DNA of 45,571 bases. Source: an uncultured Ruminococcus sp. (GTDB lineage: Bacteria; Bacillota; Clostridia; Lachnospirales; Lachnospiraceae). The first letter of the stretch is position 1. Each line of letters begins with the position of its first letter. The notes below the pieces were generated by a model. The model saw only the letters and a program-made list of their open reading frames with translations. It was not told the origin of the DNA and made no database searches. The DNA lies in NCBI GenBank assembly GCA_946494335.1, contig CAMMBV010000029.1, forward strand, positions 1 to 45,571. Reading direction: 5' to 3'. Position numbers and translations under genes: made by a program. Below, piece by piece: positions 8,446-17,443 of this stretch.

Positions 8446-10245
8446 ATGAAGTGCTATGTGAAGGATTATCCGAGACCGCAGTTTGTAAGAGGTAACTGGG
8501 AAAACCTGAATGGAACCTGGGATTTTGGATTTGATGACAGCAACTGTGGCGAGCGGGAAAAATGGTTTGAAAATTTCAAAGGTGACAAGAAGATTCAGGT
8601 TCCTTTTACTTATGAAACGGAACTGAGCGGTATTCAGGATGAAACCCGTCACGACAATATCTGGTACCGGAGAACGGTACAGGTGGATGGAAGCCGGCTG
8701 GAAAAAGATAACTATATCATTCATTTTGAGGGAAGCGATTTTATCACCAAACTGTGGGTGAATGGTCAGTATGCCGGATGCCACAGAGGCGGTTATGCCC
8801 GTTTTACCTTCGACATCACCAACCTGGTGCATGACGGAGAAAATGAACTGGTGGTGAAGGTGGAAGATTCCTTTGATATGCAGCAGCCCCGAGGAAAACA
8901 GCGTTGGATCAACAGCAATTTCGGATGCTGGTATGTACAGACCACCGGTATCTGGAAAACCGTATGGACCGAGTATGTACCGAAGGTGAGCCTGGCTTCC
9001 GTAAAGATGACACCGAATTTGGAGGATTACAGCCTGGAACTGGAGTATGACGTGAATGCTCCTGAGTGTATGATGAATGGTGATCTGATGGTGGAAGCAG
9101 TGGTTTCCTTCAAAGATCAGGTGATCAACCATACCTATACCGCCATGATGGCTGGTCATATGCAGACCAAAATTGATCTGGATGTGAAAAAAGCAGACTG
9201 CCTGGAGTGGACGGTACAGACCTGGAGCCCGGAGGAGCCGAATCTGTACGATATTGAGTTCCGCCTGGTGAATAAGGGAGAGGTTCTGGATGAAGTAGGT
9301 TCCTACTTTGCAATGAGAGAAATCCGTATTGATGGACCTAACATCCTGCTGAATGGTCGTCCGCTGTATCAGAGACTGATTCTGGATCAGGGTTACTGGG
9401 GACCGTCTCACCTGACTCCGCCCAGCGAGGAAGCATTGATCGAAGATATCGATAAGATTCACGCCCTGGGCTACAATGGCCTGAGAAAACATCAGAAGAC
9501 AGAGGACGAGAGATTCCTGTACTGGTGTGACGTGAAGGGTATGCTGGTGTGGAGCGAGGTTCCGGCAGCGTATCAGTATTCCGACTACGCGGTGGAGGAG
9601 TTCACCAGAGAGTGGATGGAGATTGTGCGCCAGAACTACAACCATCCCTGCATCATCACCTGGACGCCCTTCAATGAATCCTGGGGCATCAGCAAGGTGG
9701 AGACGAGACGGATGGAGCAGCACTTTACCGAGGCTATTTACTATCTCACCAAGAGCTTTGACAAACACCGTCCGGTGATCGTCAACGACGGATGGGAGCA
9801 CACGGTGTCCGATATCATCACCCTGCATGACTACGAGGAAGTGGGTGAAATCCTGAAACAGCGTTATACCCAGTTCAAGGACGAGATCATGACCACCGAG
9901 GTATACCACAGCAACCATAAGTCCGCTTTTGCCAATGGCTACGCCTACAAGGGACAGCCGGTGATCATCAGTGAGTACGGCGGAATTGCCTTCAACAACG
10001 ATGATTCCGGATGGGGCTATGGAAACAAGGTAAATACCAAAGAGGACTTCATCCGCCGTTTTGACAACATCACCACGGCAGTGAAGGAGCTTCCTTATGT
10101 TTGCGGCTTCTGCTACACTCAGGTTTCCGATGTACAGCAGGAGATCAACGGACTGATGGACATTGACCGGAACTTCAAAGTAGAGCCGGAAGTGATCAAG
10201 GAGATCAATGAGAGAAAAGTAGGATACTGGAGATCCTTTATGTAA
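8446..10245 (+). CDS. Glycoside hydrolase family 2 enzyme
   Basis: The protein has 599 residues without a signal peptide, so it is cytoplasmic. The order is a sugar-binding jelly roll (about 1-175), an immunoglobulin-like domain (about 176-285) and a TIM barrel (about 286-590). The acid/base glutamate lies in FNES (about residue 410) and the nucleophile glutamate in ISEYGG (about residue 509). Family members are beta-galactosidases, beta-glucuronidases or beta-mannosidases. The compact length matches many uncharacterised gut GH2 proteins rather than LacZ (about 1,000 residues). The start at 8446 has GGAGGA 9 bases upstream. As the last gene of the transporter operon it probably cleaves the imported glycoside. 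Confidence 0.9.
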   Translation: MKCYVKDYPRPQFVRGNWENLNGTWDFGFDDSNCGEREKWFENFKGDKKIQVPFTYETELSGIQDETRHDNIWYRRTVQVDGSRLEKDNYIIHFEGSDFITKLWVNGQYAGCHRGGYARFTFDITNLVHDGENELVVKVEDSFDMQQPRGKQRWINSNFGCWYVQTTGIWKTVWTEYVPKVSLASVKMTPNLEDYSLELEYDVNAPECMMNGDLMVEAVVSFKDQVINHTYTAMMAGHMQTKIDLDVKKADCLEWTVQTWSPEEPNLYDIEFRLVNKGEVLDEVGSYFAMREIRIDGPNILLNGRPLYQRLILDQGYWGPSHLTPPSEEALIEDIDKIHALGYNGLRKHQKTEDERFLYWCDVKGMLVWSEVPAAYQYSDYAVEEFTREWMEIVRQNYNHPCIITWTPFNESWGISKVETRRMEQHFTEAIYYLTKSFDKHRPVIVNDGWEHTVSDIITLHDYEEVGEILKQRYTQFKDEIMTTEVYHSNHKSAFANGYAYKGQPVIISEYGGIAFNNDDSGWGYGNKVNTKEDFIRRFDNITTAVKELPYVCGFCYTQVSDVQQEINGLMDIDRNFKVEPEVIKEINERKVGYWRSFM

Positions 10246-10263
10246 ACTGAATCATGGCTGCGG

Positions 10264-10378
10264 ACGGTTCCGGCGGAAGCTGTTCCGGGGAGGGATACCG
10301 GCGGAACCGTATTGGCCATGATCAGACAGCAGGCAGCGGCCAGGGCCGGATGAAAATCCGGCAGGCTGCCGCGCCTGG
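10264..10378. other. Structured spacer with two stacked hairpins
   Basis: Between the GH2 stop and the terminator there are two strong hairpins. One pairs ACGGTTCCG (10264-10272) with CGGAACCGT (10302-10310). The other pairs GGCAGC (10332) with GCTGCC (10365) and, inside that, GCCGGAT (10345) with ATCCGGC (10356) over a GAAA-type loop. No coding frame fits. It may be a structured 3' untranslated region or a small RNA ending at the terminator at 10387-10431. Confidence 0.4.
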
Positions 10379-10386
10379 ATGTCAGG

Positions 10387-10431
10387 AAAAGCAATGTGAT
10401 AGAGAGAAATTTGTATCACGTTGCTTTTTTT
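10387..10431 (+). terminator. Rho-independent terminator after the GH2 gene
   Basis: AAAAGCAATGTGATA pairs with TATCACGTTGCTTTT (one G-U pair) around a loop of about 11-12 bases, and seven T residues end the structure at 10431. Confidence 0.85.
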
Positions 10432-10462
10432 GACAGAAAATTGGGGGAAAGAGGCTTTCGGG

Positions 10463-10800
10463 CGAGGTGAAAAGCATCTTTTTCAGAGGGAAGCTCCGGA
10501 AAAGATGCCCTCGGGTAGGTGGAAAGCATCCTTTTCAGAGAAAAGCGCCGGAAAAGATGCCTGCGGGTAGATGGAAAGCATCTTTTTCAGAAGAAAGCTC
10601 CGGAAAAGATGCCCTCAGGCAGGGAAAAAGCATCCTTTTCAGAGAAAAGCGCCGGAAAAGATGCCCTCAGGCAGGGAAAAAGCATCCTTTTCAGAGAAAA
10701 GCGCCAGAAAAGATGCTTTCGGGAGAGGGAAAAGCATCTTTTTGAATACAAAAACATCAAAAAAGATGCCCTCAAACAGGAGAAAAGTATCCTTTTTAAA
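10463..10800. repeat. 52-bp tandem hairpin repeat array, six to seven units
   Basis: The core GCATC begins at 10474, 10526, 10578, 10630, 10682 and 10734, a strict 52-base period, with a degenerate seventh unit at about 10787. Each unit holds GCATCYTTTT and, about 20 bases later, AAAAGATGC, so every unit can fold into a hairpin. A GC patch (GCKCCGG) lies inside the loop. A period of 52 is not a multiple of three and the array is open in several frames at once, so the overlapping open frames here are not taken as genes. The last unit runs into the 5' end of the Nudix gene. Confidence 0.9.
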
Positions 10801-11185
10801 AGGGGAGCTTTTGATTCTCAAAAGAACAGAGCAGGACAATGGTGTAAGTAACTTCGAGGGCGGAAAGTGGGATATTCCGGGTGATAAGGTTGAGATGTTT
10901 GAAACTCCGGGAGAAGCCGCAGTGCGGGAGACAGAAGAAGAAACCGGGCTGAAAGTAGCAATAAAGGGTATCGTATTTGAACATTCCAATTTGGGCAGAC
11001 GGAAAAATCAGGTATTCACCACGTTGATATATTTGTGTGGATATGACAATGACAGCGAGATTATTTTGAATCCCAGAGAACATACAGAATATAAATGGGC
11101 GGCGCCGGAGGATATTCTGGAAATGGAAGATAAGGAACTGGTATCTTATATGAAGGGGCTGATTCTGGCAATGAATAATAAATAG
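10766..11185 (+). CDS. Nudix hydrolase
   Basis: This 139-residue protein has the first strand as GELLILKR and the Nudix helix as GDKVEMFETPGEAAVRETEEETGL, which keeps the REx2EE catalytic glutamates. The glycine that normally opens the box is aspartate here. Nudix enzymes cleave nucleoside diphosphates linked to another group; the substrate is not readable. The first in-frame ATG that leaves a normal-length protein is 10766, and it lies inside the last repeat of the hairpin array. There is no good ribosome site before it. The native 5' end may therefore have been overwritten by repeat expansion and expression is uncertain. The following gene starts 8 bases downstream, after AGGAG. Confidence 0.65.
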   Translation: MPSNRRKVSFLKGELLILKRTEQDNGVSNFEGGKWDIPGDKVEMFETPGEAAVRETEEETGLKVAIKGIVFEHSNLGRRKNQVFTTLIYLCGYDNDSEIILNPREHTEYKWAAPEDILEMEDKELVSYMKGLILAMNNK

Positions 11186-11192
11186 GAGCAAT

Positions 11193-11972
11193 ATGAAAAA
11201 TTTTATTATATGTGACGGGTTGGACTGTAAATGGGGTTCCTGGATAAACCATAAATATGGATATCCGCTCAATACAGACGTTTTTACAGAACCGGATAGC
11301 TGTGATCAGTTTGAAGAAAATATACGGAAGGTTCTGTCGTTTTATCAGAATACCGAACTGGTTTCCATGCACGGCCCCTATAAAGATTTATGTATGGGGA
11401 GTAAAGATAAGCTGATCAAAGCGGTCACAATGCAGCGATTTCAAAGCGCATATGAAATTGCAAAAAAGATAAACTGCAGTAACATAATTCTGCACCATGG
11501 CTACATTCCGGGAACAAGTATACCGAAGTATTGGGTAAAAAGAACCAAAAATTTCTGGGATGAATTTTTAAAAGATAAGGACGACAATGTCTGCTACTAT
11601 CTTGAAAATCAATTTGAACATTCGCCGGAGTTGCTTTTGGAGGTGGTAAATGCTGTGAATGATCACAGAGTAGGGATCTGTCTTGATGTAGGCCATGCCA
11701 ACTGTAATTCCAAAACTCCTGTGATGGAATGGATTTCGCAATGCAACAGAAGAATTGATTTTGTTCATTTACATAACAACAACGGAGTTCAGGATCAGCA
11801 TTTGGGACTTGATAATGGAACAATGGATTTCCGGCAGGTTTGTGATGCGTTGGAAAAATATGCGCCGAATGCCATCTGGGCGTTGGAGGTCAATAGATTA
11901 GAAGATATGGAACGCTCTATTCGGTGGCTTATCGATAATGACTTTTTGAAAGTACCAGAGAACCCGCAATAA
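11193..11972 (+). CDS. Sugar phosphate isomerase/epimerase-like TIM-barrel protein
   Basis: This is a 259-residue protein of the xylose-isomerase-like, endonuclease-IV-type barrel superfamily. Metal ligands are visible as His and Glu at strand ends: SMHGPY, ILHHGY, YLENQF, CLDVGHAN, DFVHLHNN and ALEVNR. This set of His, Glu and Asp residues matches a two-metal site. Members are sugar epimerases, isomerases, inosose dehydratases or AP endonucleases. A sugar-acting role fits the neighbourhood better than DNA repair, but the sequence alone does not decide. AGGAG precedes the ATG. A pyrophosphatase-like gene begins 13 bases after its stop. Confidence 0.75.
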   Translation: MKNFIICDGLDCKWGSWINHKYGYPLNTDVFTEPDSCDQFEENIRKVLSFYQNTELVSMHGPYKDLCMGSKDKLIKAVTMQRFQSAYEIAKKINCSNIILHHGYIPGTSIPKYWVKRTKNFWDEFLKDKDDNVCYYLENQFEHSPELLLEVVNAVNDHRVGICLDVGHANCNSKTPVMEWISQCNRRIDFVHLHNNNGVQDQHLGLDNGTMDFRQVCDALEKYAPNAIWALEVNRLEDMERSIRWLIDNDFLKVPENPQ

Positions 11973-11985
11973 AGAAGGTGCATAC

Positions 11986-12309
11986 ATGAGAAAAATCGTA
12001 ACGGTAACTGTGGACAGAAAGATGGGAACTTTCCATCCCGAGCATCCTGATATTTTCTATGAAATCAATTATGGATATATCAGCGGAATCCCCGCGCAGG
12101 ATGGGGAGGAACAGGATGCTTATATCGTTGGCGTGGATGTACCGCTGGATGCTTTCACCGGCGAAGTGATCGCTGTGATTCACCGGAAGAATGATGTGGA
12201 GGATAAATGGGTGGTGGCCCCGCCCGGTTCTCATTTTGACCGGGAGGAGATCCGAAGACTCACGAATTTCCAGGAAAAATATTTCGATACAGAGATTGAG
12301 ATACTGTAG
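11986..12309 (+). CDS. Short inorganic pyrophosphatase-family protein
   Basis: This 107-residue protein resembles the soluble inorganic pyrophosphatase fold. It has VTVDRKMGTFHPEHPDIFY near the start, INYGYISG in the middle, the acidic DGEEQDAYIVGVD metal-site segment, and NDVEDKWVV. It is much shorter than classical family I enzymes (about 170-180 residues) and lacks the C-terminal part. Such short forms recur in Clostridia. Loss of pyrophosphatase activity or a different phosphate substrate is possible. The ribosome site is AGAAGG. It is probably co-transcribed with the preceding barrel protein. Confidence 0.7.
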   Translation: MRKIVTVTVDRKMGTFHPEHPDIFYEINYGYISGIPAQDGEEQDAYIVGVDVPLDAFTGEVIAVIHRKNDVEDKWVVAPPGSHFDREEIRRLTNFQEKYFDTEIEIL

Positions 12310-12418
12310 TTGCTGAACATCAGCGGACAGAGTTGAAACGGATTCAGGCGCCGGATGCGGAAAGGCCGGTGTGCGAAGTATCCTATATTATGATTCAGAT
12401 GCCAGGAAGGGTAACGCT

Positions 12419-13867
12419 ATGATTGGATTAAAGCGAGGAACGGTAAAGTTATATGACCATGAAAAAGAATGGGAACTGGAAGCTCAGAATACCATCGCAC
12501 GGCTGAAGAAGATTCTGGGAAGTACTGCCAGAAGTATTCAGCATGTGGGAAGCACCGCAATATCTTCGATAAAGGCCAAACCGATCATCGACATCGCAGT
12601 GGCGGTGGATGATTTTTCGGATGTTCTTGCCTGTGAAGCAGAGCTGAAAGAGGCAGGCTTTTATTACATACCCAAGACGGATCTGGGAGAACAGTTATTA
12701 TTTGCGTCCGGAAATTATTATGAAGGTACGGGAGATTTGCAGACCCATTTTATTCATGTTGTGCGATGGAACGGTGTGGAATGGACAAATTACATGAATT
12801 TCAGGGATTACCTGAACAGCCATCCTTCCGACGCGAAAGAGTATGAGACATTGAAGGTAGCCCTTGCCCGGAGCGCTCCTGTTGATTCCGGAAGGCAACA
12901 ATATCTGAAAGGAAAGCATGATTTTGTCGAACGGATTTTGAAAACAGCGGAGACGGAGAGAAAAAACAGAAAGTATTTTCAAAATCCCATTTTAAACGGC
13001 CTTGCCGACCCGGATGTGCTTTTCTGGAAGGGCATCTACTACCTTTACGCCACCAACACGGCCATTAAGGAGGGCGATCCACTGGGATTTCGTGTCTACA
13101 CCTCCGCAAATCTGGTGGACTGGCAGGATGCGGGGATGGCTCTGCGGGCGGAGGATTCCTGGGGGGAAAAGCAGTTCTGGGCGCCGGATATCGTGGAGAA
13201 GGATGGGAAGTTCTATCTGTCTTATTCGGTGGAGGAACATCTGTGTGTGGCGGTGAGCGATTCGCCGCTGGGGCCTTTTGTGCAGCCGGTGAAGGAACCG
13301 CTGCACCGGGAGATCAAAGAGATCGACAGCCATTTTTTCCGGGACGCGGACGGAACCTGGTATCTGTATTTTGCCCGGTTCCAGGAAGACAATGAGATCT
13401 GGGGCGCGAAGATGACGGAAGATCTTATGGGGATTCAGGAGGATACTCTCACCCGGCTGCTGGTGCCGGAGGAGGCGTGGGAGTGTCAGAAATGGCCGGT
13501 GTGCGAAGCTCCTTATATGATTCTCCATAAGGGAAAGTATTATCTCACCTATTCCGGCAGCCATTTTGAGACGGATTACGGTTCCGGGTACGCGGTGGGG
13601 GATTCGCCGCTGGGGCCTTTTGTGAAATATCAGGGCAACCCGGTGCTGCGTTCCGGGAAGAGCATCCGCGGCGTGGGGCACCACTGTATTACCCGGTCGC
13701 CGGATGGGAAGGAATGGTTTTTTCTTTATCACTGCCACTATGATGAGACGAGGGCCAATCCCCGGCGGCTGTGCGTGGACCGGATGCGGTTCGTGCCAGG
13801 GGCGGACGGGATGGATGTGATAAAGGTGGATGGGCCCACGGAGGTGGCGCAGGAATATTTCTTTTAA
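12419..13867 (+). CDS. GrpB-domain and GH43 glycosidase fusion protein
   Basis: This 482-residue protein joins two unrelated domains in one frame. Residues 1-about 180 are a GrpB/UPF0157 domain, a nucleotidyltransferase-like fold, with IQHVGSTAI and KPIIDIAVAV. Residues about 186-482 are a five-bladed GH43 domain with all three catalytic acids: Asp197 (LADPD), Asp303 (EIDSHFF) and Glu363 (CEAPYM). GH43 enzymes remove arabinose or xylose from plant glycans. No signal peptide is present. Base composition steps up in GC at about 12,990, where the GH43 part begins, so the two halves appear to have different histories. The start follows AGGAAGGG. It may be a recent gene fusion or a sequencing or assembly join. 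Confidence 0.75.
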   Translation: MIGLKRGTVKLYDHEKEWELEAQNTIARLKKILGSTARSIQHVGSTAISSIKAKPIIDIAVAVDDFSDVLACEAELKEAGFYYIPKTDLGEQLLFASGNYYEGTGDLQTHFIHVVRWNGVEWTNYMNFRDYLNSHPSDAKEYETLKVALARSAPVDSGRQQYLKGKHDFVERILKTAETERKNRKYFQNPILNGLADPDVLFWKGIYYLYATNTAIKEGDPLGFRVYTSANLVDWQDAGMALRAEDSWGEKQFWAPDIVEKDGKFYLSYSVEEHLCVAVSDSPLGPFVQPVKEPLHREIKEIDSHFFRDADGTWYLYFARFQEDNEIWGAKMTEDLMGIQEDTLTRLLVPEEAWECQKWPVCEAPYMILHKGKYYLTYSGSHFETDYGSGYAVGDSPLGPFVKYQGNPVLRSGKSIRGVGHHCITRSPDGKEWFFLYHCHYDETRANPRRLCVDRMRFVPGADGMDVIKVDGPTEVAQEYFF

Positions 13868-13900
13868 CAGAACAGAAGTTGGATAACAGGGAGGAAAACA

Positions 13901-15643
13901 ATGTATCTGAAAAAAGAGTTCAAAAAGAATTTCCTTCCGATTGCAGGTTTGTTGGCGGTGGCTCTGCTGGTGGGACTTTCTTCTGCACAGCGGGCATCCT
14001 GGTGGGGTGACAGCGTTGGATTTGTGACGGCGGGAGAACTGGAGAAATGCACCAGACCGCTGGCGGGAATCGGTATTCTGCTTTTGATGGAGACCGTAGT
14101 TACCATAGGAGAAGGGCGGCTGATCGGTCTGGCTTTTGACCGGACATTTCTTGCCATACGGAAGCAGTGTTTTGATCGGCTGCTGAATTCGGAATACGGT
14201 TCTCTGGAAAATACATATGGAAAGGGAAATCTGATTTCCAGAATTACATCTGAGACTGACCGGCTCAATGAGATGTTTACCAGCAATTTTACCTGGTTTT
14301 CCAGAACGATTCTGTTGGGGCTGATTTCCCTTGTGGCCTGCCTGATGCTGTGCTGGCAGCTGTCTTTGGTGTTTTTTGTGCTGATTCCCGTATTTTTAAA
14401 GATATCCGATAAAATCAGCGCAGGAATTAAAAAACAGAAAACTGAGGCGGCAGACTCCATGGGAGATGCAGTAAATATTGCGTTGAATTTCGTAGAAGCG
14501 GCAGAGGTGATAAAAGCCGGATGTGGGGAGGCTTATATCCGAAAAAAATATGAGGACTGCATCGGGCGTGCGCAGGAGGAAAATCAGGCATCGGAAAAGA
14601 TTAACGCCAGGCTGGTGATTGTGAAATATGCTGTCAGTATTTTGCAGCTGCTGATTCTTTTCGCACTGGGATACGGGTGTATTCAGGCTGGAATAATTAC
14701 CATTGGACAGTATGCCACCTTTGTGCTGCTTTCGGAAAATGTACGCTCTCTTCTGGAACTGAGTCCCTATATCCTTTCCACACTGCGGGAAGGCGCAGCT
14801 CTGGCAGAACGAATCGAGGAAATCTGTCAGTTTGCGGTAGAACAAATAGAAGGACTGCCTACTCCCCATAGGAGTTCTGACGGACTGCTGGCGGAAATCC
14901 GCAATCTGAATTTTTCTTATCAGTCGGGTCGACCAGTTCTGAAAAACCTGTCGCTTGCCGTACCGGAGCATAGCAGAGTTGGTGTGATCGGTGAGAGTGG
15001 ATTTGGGAAAAGCACGATTATAAAGCTGCTGTGCGGCCTGTATGCCAGGGGCGCAGATCATCTTTTCTGGAGAGGGCAGGCTTATGCGGAAACGGACAGG
15101 CAGCAGATCAGAAAACAGATTGCCCTGGTTCCCCAGGATCCGTTCCTGTTTTCCGGGAGTATTTTTGAAAATATCTGCTGCGGAAGGGAGGATATCACAG
15201 AGGAAGAGGCCAGGGAAGCCCTTCGGCAGGCACAAATCTGGGAGGAGATCAAAAGACTTCCCCGGGGAATGTACACGCAGGTGGGCGAAGGCGGCAGAGA
15301 TCTTTCCGGCGGACAACGGCAGCGGCTTGCCATTGCCCGGGCTTTCCTGGCGGATGCGTCGCTGATTCTTCTGGACGAGGCAACTTCGGCATTGGATCAG
15401 CAGGCAGAGGCGAAGGTGGAAGTTGCGCTGGATAAGCTATTGGAGAACCGAACGGCAGTGATTGTTACCCATCGGATGAATGGGCTGAAACATGCGGACT
15501 ATATTTACTGCATTGCGGACGGAAGAGTGGAAGAAGAGGGGGTACCCGATGATTTGCTCCTGCGGCATGGATATTTTTATGAAATGATGAAAAAGCAGGG
15601 ACTTGCAGAGGAAGGAGGGGCGGATCATGGAACAGAGCGGTAA
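13901..15643 (+). CDS. ABC exporter half-molecule (permease-ATPase), first of a pair
   Basis: This 580-residue protein has an N-terminal six-helix membrane domain (about 1-320) and a C-terminal ATPase. The ATPase has Walker A GESGFGKST, signature LSGGQRQR, Walker B LILLDEAT and an H-loop THRM. The phenylalanine in Walker A (GxxGFGKS) is unusual but tolerated. It overlaps the second half-molecule by 17 bases, so the two should form a heterodimer. They could export a peptide, lipid or glycoconjugate. The ribosome site is GGAGGA. The following glycosyltransferase suggests that the cargo may be glycosylated. No precursor peptide gene is visible next to it. Confidence 0.85.
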   Translation: MYLKKEFKKNFLPIAGLLAVALLVGLSSAQRASWWGDSVGFVTAGELEKCTRPLAGIGILLLMETVVTIGEGRLIGLAFDRTFLAIRKQCFDRLLNSEYGSLENTYGKGNLISRITSETDRLNEMFTSNFTWFSRTILLGLISLVACLMLCWQLSLVFFVLIPVFLKISDKISAGIKKQKTEAADSMGDAVNIALNFVEAAEVIKAGCGEAYIRKKYEDCIGRAQEENQASEKINARLVIVKYAVSILQLLILFALGYGCIQAGIITIGQYATFVLLSENVRSLLELSPYILSTLREGAALAERIEEICQFAVEQIEGLPTPHRSSDGLLAEIRNLNFSYQSGRPVLKNLSLAVPEHSRVGVIGESGFGKSTIIKLLCGLYARGADHLFWRGQAYAETDRQQIRKQIALVPQDPFLFSGSIFENICCGREDITEEEAREALRQAQIWEEIKRLPRGMYTQVGEGGRDLSGGQRQRLAIARAFLADASLILLDEATSALDQQAEAKVEVALDKLLENRTAVIVTHRMNGLKHADYIYCIADGRVEEEGVPDDLLLRHGYFYEMMKKQGLAEEGGADHGTER

Positions 15644-17387
15644 CATTTCTCTTGGTCAGGTATTCGGTATTCTATGGAAATCCTTCCGGTTTATGGAAAG
15701 ACAGAGAGGGCGGTATGCTCTGGGTGCATTGTGTTCTTTTATTGAACTGGGAACGGTGTACCTGATGCCGATGTTTATCAGTCGTATGATCGCAGTGGTT
15801 CAGGAGGACGCGGATATCTGGCCGCTTCTGGTGATTTTTTTCTTTTTTCTTGTGGCAGCTCCGTTGATTGCCATGGGAAATTACTGGATGGGAACAGCCA
15901 GCTACCATGGCCTCTGCAATATGAAAAAAGCAGTATTTGCTCATATGCAGCAGCTTCCCATGAGCAGATTTGATGGAAAGGATTCTGGAGAATATTTAAG
16001 CCGCGTTAGCATCGATGCGGATCAGGCAGGAGGTATGTTCTGTAGCTATGCCATTGTGGGCCTTTTCAAGTTTTGGGTGTATGAGTTCATTGGTATTGTA
16101 ACACTTTTGCTGACAGATATCCGTCTGGTTCTGGTTGCTGTGGTTATGTGCTTGATTTCGCTACTTTTTACACTGGTTTTTAATCCCAAAGTGAGACGGT
16201 TGGAAGCGAAAGGGAAAGAAAGAATGGAAAATTTAATGGCACTGATCAATGAGGCAGTGAACGGGCTTTTAGTGATCAAGCTGTTTCCTATTCGTAATCA
16301 GATGGAAAAGAAATATGACAAGCAGAATACAGAAGTATATCGGATAAAAACACAGTTTCGCTATATCAATGGGATTGGTTATGCGCTGGTAGATTTTTTC
16401 AGCCTTTATCTGCAACCAATAGGGCTTCTAACAGCAGTGATTCTTCTCAAGAATGGAGAAATCACGGCGGCACAGGCGGTGCTGGCGGCAACGGTCATGG
16501 GGATTATGGGACAGGGAACCAAAGAATTTAATGCGTTTATGCAATATATACAGTCGGGAATTGTCTCTGCCAGACGGTTGTTTGCATTTTTGGATGCAGC
16601 GGATGTGGAAACAGTGAATGGACAGGAGGGGAAGGCCCAGCTTCCAGACCGAACTGTGGATCCGGCAGTGCGGTTTTCAAACGTGAATTTTTCCTATACC
16701 GGGAAAGCTCCTGTTCTTAATGATTTTTCCCTAGAAATCCATAACGGCGCATCGGTGGCTCTGGTGGGGGATTCCGGAAGCGGAAAGTCCACGATATTAA
16801 AATTAATCATGGGATTTTACGAGGCAGATTCCGGGAAGATTGAGATTTTTGGCAAGGAACAGAGGGAATATGCGCCGCAAAAGCTGAGAAAGCTGTGTTC
16901 CTATGTGCCGCAGATGCCCGCACTGGTGGAGGGAACCATTCGTGACAACCTGATTATGGGAAATCCGGAGGGATACTGCGAGGTAAAAATGGAAAACGCA
17001 TTGAGACTGGCCGGATTGGAGGATTTTGTTCAGTCACTGAAGGATGGAGTGGATACAAAACTGGGAGCGAAAGGAATGCAGCTTTCTGGAGGACAAAGAC
17101 AGAGGCTGGCCATCGCCAGAGCGATTCTGGAGGATGCCCCTGTGGTACTTATGGACGAAGCCACATCCGCGCTGGATTCGGAGACAGAGGCAGAGATATT
17201 GAGAAATATACGGAATATTTTCAAAGGGAAAACGGTGATTGTTTCTGCACACAGATTGTATACCGTTGAACATTCGGATCAGATCTTTGTAATACGCAGG
17301 GGAAGGCTGGAAGGCCGGGGAACCCACGAGGAACTGATGAAGAATAATACCTTCTATCGCAGTCTGTGCGGCAGTACGATCCGATGA
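15627..17387 (+). CDS. ABC exporter half-molecule (permease-ATPase), second of a pair
   Basis: This 586-residue protein has six membrane helices (about 20-310) and a C-terminal ATPase with Walker A GDSGSGKST, signature LSGGQRQR, Walker B VVLMDEAT and an H-loop SAHR. It starts at ATG 15627 after GGAAGGAGGGG, inside the end of the upstream gene, and is the heterodimer partner of that product. Its stop overlaps an ATG (ATGA at 17384) in the frame of the glycosyltransferase, suggesting continuous translation of the three genes. The cargo is unknown. Confidence 0.85.
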   Translation: MEQSGNISLGQVFGILWKSFRFMERQRGRYALGALCSFIELGTVYLMPMFISRMIAVVQEDADIWPLLVIFFFFLVAAPLIAMGNYWMGTASYHGLCNMKKAVFAHMQQLPMSRFDGKDSGEYLSRVSIDADQAGGMFCSYAIVGLFKFWVYEFIGIVTLLLTDIRLVLVAVVMCLISLLFTLVFNPKVRRLEAKGKERMENLMALINEAVNGLLVIKLFPIRNQMEKKYDKQNTEVYRIKTQFRYINGIGYALVDFFSLYLQPIGLLTAVILLKNGEITAAQAVLAATVMGIMGQGTKEFNAFMQYIQSGIVSARRLFAFLDAADVETVNGQEGKAQLPDRTVDPAVRFSNVNFSYTGKAPVLNDFSLEIHNGASVALVGDSGSGKSTILKLIMGFYEADSGKIEIFGKEQREYAPQKLRKLCSYVPQMPALVEGTIRDNLIMGNPEGYCEVKMENALRLAGLEDFVQSLKDGVDTKLGAKGMQLSGGQRQRLAIARAILEDAPVVLMDEATSALDSETEAEILRNIRNIFKGKTVIVSAHRLYTVEHSDQIFVIRRGRLEGRGTHEELMKNNTFYRSLCGSTIR

Positions 17388-17443
17388 AGGTATTGGATGG
17401 CAAAATGAGGAAGGTGTTTGACAGAAAGAGAGGTGTAAGAGAA

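Noticed and set aside
10463-10800. CRISPR array
   Set aside because: Units are contiguous near-copies of 52 bases without unique spacers, and no cas gene is present.
10467-10851. Lys/Phe-rich repeat proteins encoded across the 52-bp array
   Set aside because: The period is not a multiple of three, several frames are open together, and the products are low complexity without ribosome sites.
12363-12395. Possible leftover copy of internal GH43 sequence upstream of the fusion gene
   Set aside because: A 15-base identity to about 13,494-13,508 plus loose similarity. One match of this length is expected by chance in a window of this size.
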